This document shows, piece after piece, positions 59,531 through 64,000 of a DNA stretch of 64,000 nucleotides. This DNA comes from Viscum album (Eukaryota; Streptophyta; Magnoliopsida; Santalales; Viscaceae). Position numbers and translations under genes: made by a program. Each line of letters begins with the position of its first letter. Within the stretch, counting starts at the first letter, position 1. The notes below the pieces were generated by a model. That model saw only the letters and a program-made list of their open reading frames with translations. It did no database searches and had not been told where the DNA came from. The stretch covers positions 627,314,915 to 627,378,914 of the forward strand of contig OY728123.1 in assembly GCA_963277665.1 (NCBI GenBank). Direction: 5' to 3'.

Positions 59531-62500
59531 TGTCAATGTATGGTCAATAATAATAAATAAATAATTTCCATATTATTCAAATTTATAATAATGTATATTC
59601 AACATATATAATCATGGCATTATCAAGTTCTATGTAAATATGAAGAAATTTTTTTTAAAAATAAATATTATTTAATTAATTGTTTTTTAGAATATTTATA
59701 GGAGTGATGAGTCGAGGCAGTGGATTATATTTTACCATGTAACACAATTTATATGTTAAAAGAGATTAAATATTTTTGAACATTTTCACACATTGAATAC
59801 TCCATATGTGGGAAACATTATATAATTTATAGGGTTTCATATATTGAAGGGAAAATTTGAATATTTCATAACTAAAACCTTCAAATTTAAAAAAATTAGA
59901 GAATATATTCCCACAATGTATTCCTCCCATGATATTGGGTAATTATATCTCATCTATCTCATGTTCTATAGTGATAATATGCTGTTTTTAAAACCACGTT
60001 CCATGTTGGGAATCCTGGATTGAAAACTTGATGCTCTAGAGATCCCCGAATCTTATAAGACATCACCCATTATATATTCTATCACCCATGAATAAACAAT
60101 AAATGAACCTGGAACCTTAAATAGTGATCAAAAATGTTTTAGAGTGTTTTGATATTAGTCTAATTGATCAATAATATCCTATAGTGAGAGGATATTTGTT
60201 TAATAAAAATTGAATGATTTGTGGATTCTATTTTTTCCTATACCTATGTTATTTTTCACGTGCTCTATGGGAGTATCTGGGAATTTAAATTCTTGATTTT
60301 ATGTTCTACCATGAATACCCTTACCCAAAAAATTTAACACTATTTTTTCGAGGTTTTGAAATCCCTAACTAACATTAAATGGTATTTTGGGGTTGTTTTG
60401 TATTATTATAATTTAAATTTCAAATGATATTTCTATAATTTGGAAATATGGGTTTGATATTCTCCCGACGCCACTTATTACACATAGTTTTGAGGTCACA
60501 TGACCAAGTTATGGCCATCCAATGATTGATAATTTGTTTTTCTGGTTTAAAATTCATATCTTTTTTAATACAATAATTGGAATATATATTCATCCTAGAA
60601 ATACCTCAGTTACAATTTAGATAAATTTAAATTCATGGGATGCTAGAAATTAGTGTGGGTGGTGCTGAGTATTATATAGATCCTTTTAAAAATTAATTAA
60701 ATTTAAATGTAAAAAAATTTCCCTATGAATAATATTTTGGTAACAATTCTAGTGAATACTAAAGATATTCTACATTTCAAACCAATATTACCTATTGTTT
60801 TTTATTTACATAAATTTTACCTTTGGGTTAATATTCATCTAGTTGGTCCTATTATAAATTTAGTGGAGTAATTTAATAACTAATCAAACTAAAAAAATTA
60901 TTAATAAATACCGAGAAATATTTTAAAAAATTGTATCTTAAATAATTTATATTCGTTGTTTTGGGATATATTTGTTATTAATTTAGTATATTTTATTTCT
61001 GCTAAAACTTCTTAATATACCTTTTCATTTCCTTTTTTAAAATAGAATTTTATTAATTTTGTCTTATAAATTTCATACTGTTCATGTACTAAGACCAACC
61101 TATACATGTTAAATTTGATTAATATCTAGTTTAAATTGTTACATTGTAATTATTTTTAAATATTTAGTCATTAAAAATTATTTTTTATGTAATGAAAACT
61201 ATCACTCTATATTTTAATTTATATGGGAATGTATTTTTATATTTTCAGTGATAAAATTGTAATTTCACATCTTATGTACCGAACCACCTATACGTGAATA
61301 TTCTAGGTAAAATGGACAGTTTGAGATAATTTTGTTCGAGTTGAGAAAGCGTTTGGAATCAAACATGGACAATACGTAAGAGAGTAATGGGAACTATAAT
61401 TATATAATGTTAATATGTCAATTATTCACTTTATGTTCTTAGTTTTCCTATAGTCTAATTGACATATTATACAATATAAAAAACTAATGATCATGTAAAT
61501 GTTTATTTTATTCTTTTTCATTTTTATTTGTTTGTAAATTTGTTAGATGACACATGATCACATATAATACATAACATAGAAGTATAAATAAAATATATGA
61601 AAACTTGAGATGTATTATTATATTTCACTTGGATAGATATTCGACTAAGATAAAAAATAATATTAATGATAAATTTAAATTAATTTTATTCACAAAAAAT
61701 AAGAAAATAAAATCCTTCAAATGAAATATTAATTGATTTGAATCATTACATTGAATAATTTAAAAAAAATAGTGTTTATAAGATTATTATGATCCCAAAT
61801 TGAGATTTTATACTACAAAGGATGATTTAATATAATATTAATGGGATTATTTAACAAAATATGGTAGCAAAGATACAACCATATCTACATTGTTGAAACT
61901 TTAGAGTCAAATCCCTGAGTAATAAAAGTTTATCTTTTATAGGAGATGAGACCTACTCAAAAATTCAAGGAGCCATGTGTTAATTGATTTGGCTAGACAA
62001 AAGTTTGTTTTGTAACTCTCCAAATATTGGCATATCCAAAACATTCACTACAATAAGTTTTTTTAAGGATGCTCAATGCTAGAATACATGAGTGAAAATG
62101 TATTGTGAATCTAGAATATGAGGATTTCTAGGACATGAAAAAATAGTGGATGAAATTTAAGATAATAATGTCTATAATTTTTTATTACTTGTAATCATGA
62201 AAAAATTAATTATATACGCTGGTTATAGTTTTTAGGAAAATGTTTATCAATACAAAAAGATTACATAGATAAATTTTGGAAAAAGAAAACGTACCAACCG
62301 AAATCAATTTTGAACAGTAGAAAATGTGAATTCAAAGTGTAATATGATGTGAAAGAAATTCTATCTGCTAGATTCCCCTGTACTTTTTGACCCTTAATGT
62401 GTTTTTTTATTTAAGGTAGATTATATGAGACAATTCAATGTTTTATTTATCTTTACATCTAAATGCTATCATTATTTTTTCATCTTATTTGAAAATAACA

Positions 62501-64000
62501 TTGAGGCATGGATTTATTCACATATTGTCTCATCTCTTGGAATTATGTGATGGGAAATAAAATTGAGAAATTGAATCAAATAATGATTAAAATTAACATA
62601 TATATATATTTAAATATGTATCATTATCTTTGAATACATACCATTATTATATAGTTACCACCCAATTACTAAAGTATCATTTATAATTATAAAATGAATA
62701 GTATGTATAAAACTCTTCATTCCCTTTTTGATATCTTTTTCCTTGATGATAAGGACTTATATAAAGTCAAATAACTAGTACTTATAGATAATAACATAAA
62801 AAACAGTGTTAAAAGGTCCATTTTAATTTTTAAACCAAAAGAAACCTTTGACAATTTCCCTTAATGAAATGAGGAAGATAAAAATATATAATGTTAATTT
62901 CATCGCATGTTGTAAGATATGTCTTTTGAATAAAAAATTAATAAAAAAAATATTTTTAATAAGATGAATTTAAATTGCGTATATTCATAATTTTATGTGA
63001 TGTATCTATTTTACATATTAGGTATTATATACTAAATTTGTGTCATCAAATTATATCTAAATATAATATCCAAGTTGGGTTACAAATTTTTCATGAAGTA
63101 AGATGAATTATTAAACTAGTCGAGGACAGGTGATTCCATGTTTAGTAGTGGGAATTAGAAATCTTATAATTTCTGAATTTATTGATTATAAATGATTTTT
63201 TGTCTTATAAAACAATTTACCTAACATGTCCTTTGGAATAAACGATAAAACATTCTATTTTTTAATTAATAATTATAGTAGTCATAATAAATTATTTGTT
63301 CTTAAATATAGTAATAATCAGTAGTAAATTATGAATTTAAAATATTGGACTTGAAAAAATCCATATGTGGAAAAATAATTCTTCTTCAGTTAAAAAATAT
63401 ACTTTAATAATATAACCTATAAGGTGTTTAAAATAATTAAAGATAATACATAGGTATTATTATCAAACTCGCTTATATGGTTTTATACAAATAAACCATT
63501 ATAAATAAAGGAATGAAAAAAATTATTAAATGAATTTTTCATCAAGATTTATGTGACCTATTTCATATAAGAGATAATGATAAATTCATATATTATATGA
63601 AATTACATTATGAATTTTAATGAATATATTAGTGATCTAATGAATATTCACATTTATAACAAATTAATTACATTAGGACCATGAGTTGAAGAATATGTTA
63701 ACCTACAGTTAATTGACCATGAAAATGTAATGTTTATTTATTCCAAAATAATCACTTATACAAATCAGAATCATGATATGAGTAAAGTAGATATTGATAT
63801 TGAGTCATATTAGTGTTCCTTGATTATGAAAATACATAATGGATTAATTCATAAACTCAGATTTCCTTATAAACTTATGTGACATGATGTTAGTAATAGT
63901 AGGATCAATAACATGTCATTGATGTCTTAAAAATTGTTCAAAAACATTTTTAAGGCGTCCTTCACAAATATAAGGATTGTCCCATAAACATATGGAAACT
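59531..64000 (+). repeat. Possible element C 3' LTR and AT-rich flank
   Basis: The text TGTCAATGTATGGTCAAT after a purine-rich stretch could be a decayed LTR start. The next 60 bp loosely resemble the opening of the other LTRs. I could not find the TATA block, hairpins or 36-nt box further in, so the assignment is weak. There is no gene, RNA or other motif that I can support up to the window end. Confidence 0.22.

Overview
The window reads as intergenic DNA from a repeat-rich, large-genome land plant. I find no intact host gene, no rRNA and no functional tRNA. Almost everything recognisable is Ty3/gypsy LTR retrotransposon. The identifiable pol genes end in a chromodomain and the LTRs open with TGTAACACCCC or a decayed form of it, as in Tekay/Del-type chromoviruses of plants. 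The background is very AT-rich, except for the left 4.5 kb and a short tail near 16.6-17.1 kb. Species cannot be told from this sequence; a plant with a bloated genome (lily-like or similar) is only a guess.

Layout. (1) 1-4470 and 16593-16951: an older, GC-richer retroelement layer. It has a degenerate gag-like minus-strand stretch, two tandem-repeat arrays and an LTR-like sequence split by element 1. (2) 4471-16592: element 1, the best preserved, with two LTRs of about 4.9 kb around only 2.3 kb of internal DNA. That internal DNA holds gag zinc knuckles, no pol, and a tRNA-like antisense insert. (3) 16952-23074: AT-rich old repeat, including a diverged LTR (copy D). (4) 23075-47328: outer element O (LTRs 3.7 and 3.6 kb), interrupted inside gag by a complete related inner element B at 27092-39407 (LTRs 3.83 kb each, internal 4653 bp). 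Removing B leaves O with an internal region of 4651 bp, which independently supports the nesting. (5) 47329-64000: AT-rich DNA with element C, an older and heavily eroded relative. Its LTR ends near 54694, and RT and integrase vestiges lie at about the spacing seen in B.

B and O both encode, in broken frames, gag, protease, reverse transcriptase, RNase H, integrase and chromodomain. Both carry inactivating changes, including the loss of a different catalytic Asp in each RT. The LTRs are the most interesting part. All recognisable copies share an ordered set of conserved blocks: a TATA box, a block that can be read as a short peptide, a C-rich block, a 65-nt hairpin (duplicated in element 1, and paired again in D and C), a 36-nt box flanked by splice-site-like AG and GT, and a short tandem array. 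This looks like an elaborate transcribed and possibly spliced leader inside an unusually long LTR.

Limits: boundaries come from reading by eye. Identity levels are impressions, not computed values. Regions D and C, and everything before 4471, have uncertain edges.
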